A DNA stretch of 7,371 nt from Armatimonadetes bacterium RBG_19FT_COMBO_69_19 (GTDB lineage: Bacteria > Sysuimicrobiota > Sysuimicrobiia > Sysuimicrobiales > Kaftiobacteriaceae): positions 19,548-26,918 of the forward strand of contig MENB01000007.1 in assembly GCA_001768125.1 (NCBI GenBank), in the 5' to 3' direction. Numbering within the stretch: position 1 is the first letter of the stretch; each line of letters starts with the position of its first letter. The position numbers and the translations under genes were made by a program. Shown in pieces: positions 6,756 to 7,371 of this stretch. A model generated the notes under the pieces. It ran no database searches, had not been told where the DNA came from, and saw only the letters and a program-made list of their open reading frames with translations.

Positions 6756-6935
6756 CAGGCGTCCGCTTCCGAAAGTAGGAGACGCCAAAGGGATCGGATC
6801 CGAGGCCGGGAGAATCTTCGGAAGCACCCGGCGCGGGCAGGACACTACCAACGTCCTTGCGTCCCCGTGGCTGTCCGCATCGGCCGTGGGGGCGATGGTA
6901 CCGCGGCCCTCACCTCTCGCTCGGATTCACTCCGA
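6756..6935 (+). ncRNA. Candidate structured RNA with T-box-like core (tentative)
   Basis: The core TGGTACCGCGG (6896-6906) matches the T-box riboswitch consensus TGGNACCGCG. It can fold as a T-box antiterminator. CGA (6893-6895) and GCG (6903-6905) flank the 7-nt TGGTACC bulge and pair with the contiguous CGCTCG (6918-6923). Upstream, GCCGGG...GGAAGC...CCCGGC resembles the distal part of T-box stem I, and GGCGTC/GACGCC (6758-6763 and 6781-6786) forms a perfect 6-bp hairpin. Alternative folds compete with the bulge: GTGGGGG/CCCTCAC (6886-6892 and 6907-6913) and TCGGA/TCCGA (6921-6925 and 6931-6935). Against the call, the usual GGG before TGG is missing, each antiterminator helix has only 3 bp, no U-tract terminator follows directly, and the next gene is amt, beyond its own promoter. 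A decayed or relocated T-box is possible. Confidence 0.33.
6921..6935. repeat. Inverted repeat abutting the amt promoter
   Basis: TCGGA and TCCGA flank TTCAC, giving a 15-bp inverted repeat that ends 3 bp before the -35 hexamer at 6939. It could be a regulator site for the amt promoter or one alternative stem of the upstream RNA. Arms of 5 bp are weak evidence alone. Confidence 0.3.
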
Positions 6936-6938
6936 CGG

Positions 6939-6968
6939 TTGACAGCGCGGGGATTGCTGTGCTATAAA
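6939..6968 (+). promoter_or_regulatory. Sigma-70 type promoter for amt
   Basis: TTGACA (6939-6944) and TATAAA (6963-6968) are separated by 18 bp; reading the -10 as CTATAA gives 17 bp. Both hexamers are at or near consensus, which is rare by chance in this GC-rich sequence. Transcription would begin near 6975, leaving a leader of about 120 nt before amt. No sigma-54 type GG-N10-GC promoter was recognised. Confidence 0.7.
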
Positions 6969-7000
6969 CGGCAACAATAACGCTATCGATTTCGGGCCAA

Positions 7001-7024
7001 GAAGCCCCGCCACGGCGGGGCTTC
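7001..7024 (+). terminator. GC-rich perfect hairpin in the amt leader, terminator or attenuator-like
   Basis: GAAGCCCCGC pairs perfectly with GCGGGGCTTC around a CACG loop. The tail TGTCATTTCTG is only moderately T-rich. The hairpin begins about 25 nt after the predicted transcription start and before amt, so it could end transcription early (attenuation) or end transcripts entering from the upstream region. Confidence 0.6.
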
Positions 7025-7042
7025 TGTCATTTCTGTGAGGCC

Positions 7043-7068
7043 GGGACGCCTCTTGGTCGGGGTGTCCC
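7043..7068 (+). terminator. Second stem-loop in the amt leader
   Basis: GGGACGCC pairs with GGTGTCCC (8 bp with one G-U) around the 10-nt loop TCTTGGTCGG. It is followed at once by ATTTTCATT. It resembles a weak intrinsic terminator or leader stem 26 nt upstream of the amt start codon. Confidence 0.45.
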
Positions 7069-7094
7069 ATTTTCATTCACTCGGGGGGTTGCGA

Positions 7095-7371
7095 ATGAAC
7101 GCCGCCGATACCGCCTGGATGCTCATCGCCACCGCGCTCGTCCTTCTCATGACACCCGCCCTGGGCTTCTTCTACGGTGGCCTGGTTCGTGCCAAGAACG
7201 CGCTGAACACGATGATGATGAGCTTCGCGGCCCTGGGTTGCGTCGCCATGGCCTGGGCGCTGGCCGGCTACTCCCTGGCCTTCGCCCCCGGATCGAGCTG
7301 GATTGGGAACCTGTCACATCTCTTCCTCCACGGCGTCGATCTGAATCCCCTCGGCACCATCCCCCACGTCC
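7095..7371 (+). CDS. amt: Ammonium transporter Amt/AmtB family, N-terminal part (3' truncated by window)
   Basis: The first 92 residues of an ammonium channel of the inner membrane are present. Recognisable family sequence is AWMLIATALVLLMTPALGFFY (7-27), GGLVRAKNALNTMMMSFAALG (28-48) and WALAGYSLAFAPG (54-66), corresponding to the first two membrane helices of Amt proteins. No separate signal peptide precedes the first helix, so the mature N-terminus begins near the ATG, unlike E. coli AmtB. The conserved pore histidines and gate phenylalanines lie beyond the window end. GGGGGG at 7083-7088, 6 nt upstream, is the likely ribosome site. The gene has its own sigma-70 type promoter and a leader with two stem-loops. 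A glnK/PII gene often follows amt but cannot be seen here. Confidence 0.97.
   Translation, partial: MNAADTAWMLIATALVLLMTPALGFFYGGLVRAKNALNTMMMSFAALGCVAMAWALAGYSLAFAPGSSWIGNLSHLFLHGVDLNPLGTIPHV

Larger units (their letters stand above)
6698..7094. other. 397-bp divergent intergenic region between nifS and amt
   Basis: No protein gene is supported here. The open frames that cross it are short, lack recognisable motifs and have no good ribosome site. It holds the 6719-6735 palindrome, a structured stretch with a T-box-like core (about 6756-6935), a sigma-70 type promoter facing amt (6939-6968) and two stem-loops in the amt leader (7001-7024 and 7043-7068). These are listed separately. Confidence 0.8.

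Noticed and set aside
5684..6778. 364-codon plus-strand open frame opposite nifS
   Set aside because: Antisense shadow of the cysteine desulfurase that runs out into the intergenic region without homology.
6768..6786. GAAAGTAGG resembling the conserved core of the glutamine (glnA) riboswitch, tempting next to amt
   Set aside because: The partner strand and the internal P2 helix required by that fold are missing; the segment instead sits inside a simple GGCGTC/GACGCC hairpin.
6698..6800. TPP or SAM riboswitch in front of nifS-thiI
   Set aside because: No CUGAGA/ACCUGAUC-type TPP core or SAM aptamer core is found on the minus strand upstream of nifS.
6738..6980. Possible 80-aa plus-strand small protein in the nifS-amt intergenic region
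   Set aside because: The product is arginine-rich and featureless, has no Shine-Dalgarno, and runs through the amt promoter and the candidate RNA structure.
7001..7024. Mini-ykkC (guanidine-II) hairpin with an ACGR loop in the amt leader
   Set aside because: With ACGG as the loop the closing bases do not pair. The natural fold has a CACG loop, and no second ACGR hairpin is present.

Overview
The window is GC-rich bacterial chromosome with housekeeping gene content. SepF places it in a lineage that uses SepF for division (Firmicutes, Actinobacteria, Cyanobacteria, Chloroflexi and relatives). The high GC and the order yggS-sepF suggest a high-GC Terrabacteria-type organism, but no marker here fixes the phylum. 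I see no mobile elements, CRISPR arrays, tRNA or rRNA genes.

Layout. Positions 1-3283 hold a tightly packed plus-strand run: the 3' end of yggS (PLP homeostasis protein), sepF (FtsZ-ring anchor), a short DUF167/YggU protein, mtnA (methylthioribose-1-phosphate isomerase) and a membrane-embedded processive family 2 glycosyltransferase. Positions 3280-6697 hold a minus-strand run transcribed toward it: a cysteine desulfurase (nifS/iscS type), thiI (tRNA 4-thiouridine synthetase without a rhodanese domain) and a family 4 glycosyltransferase. Each gene in this second run overlaps the next by 1-3 nt. The two runs collide at 3280-3283, where both stop codons are read from one CTAG. From 7095 to the window end is the first quarter of amt, an ammonium transporter, on the plus strand.

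How the genes work together. The desulfurase most likely supplies persulfide sulfur to ThiI for s4U in tRNA, as in the NifZ-ThiI pair of Bacillus subtilis. YggS and SepF belong to the conserved division-cluster tail of Gram-positive-type bacteria. The two glycosyltransferases point to an envelope polysaccharide or glycolipid role that cannot be specified from sequence.

The 397-bp divergent intergenic region (6698-7094) is the part that conventional annotation leaves unexplained. Near nifS it holds a perfect 17-bp palindrome. In the middle (about 6756-6935) is a structured stretch with a T-box-riboswitch-like core, TGGTACCGCGG, that can fold into a T-box-type antiterminator bulge. Beyond that lie a near-consensus sigma-70 promoter and two stem-loops ahead of amt. 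The T-box reading is tentative, because no aminoacyl-tRNA synthetase or amino-acid gene lies downstream in the window.
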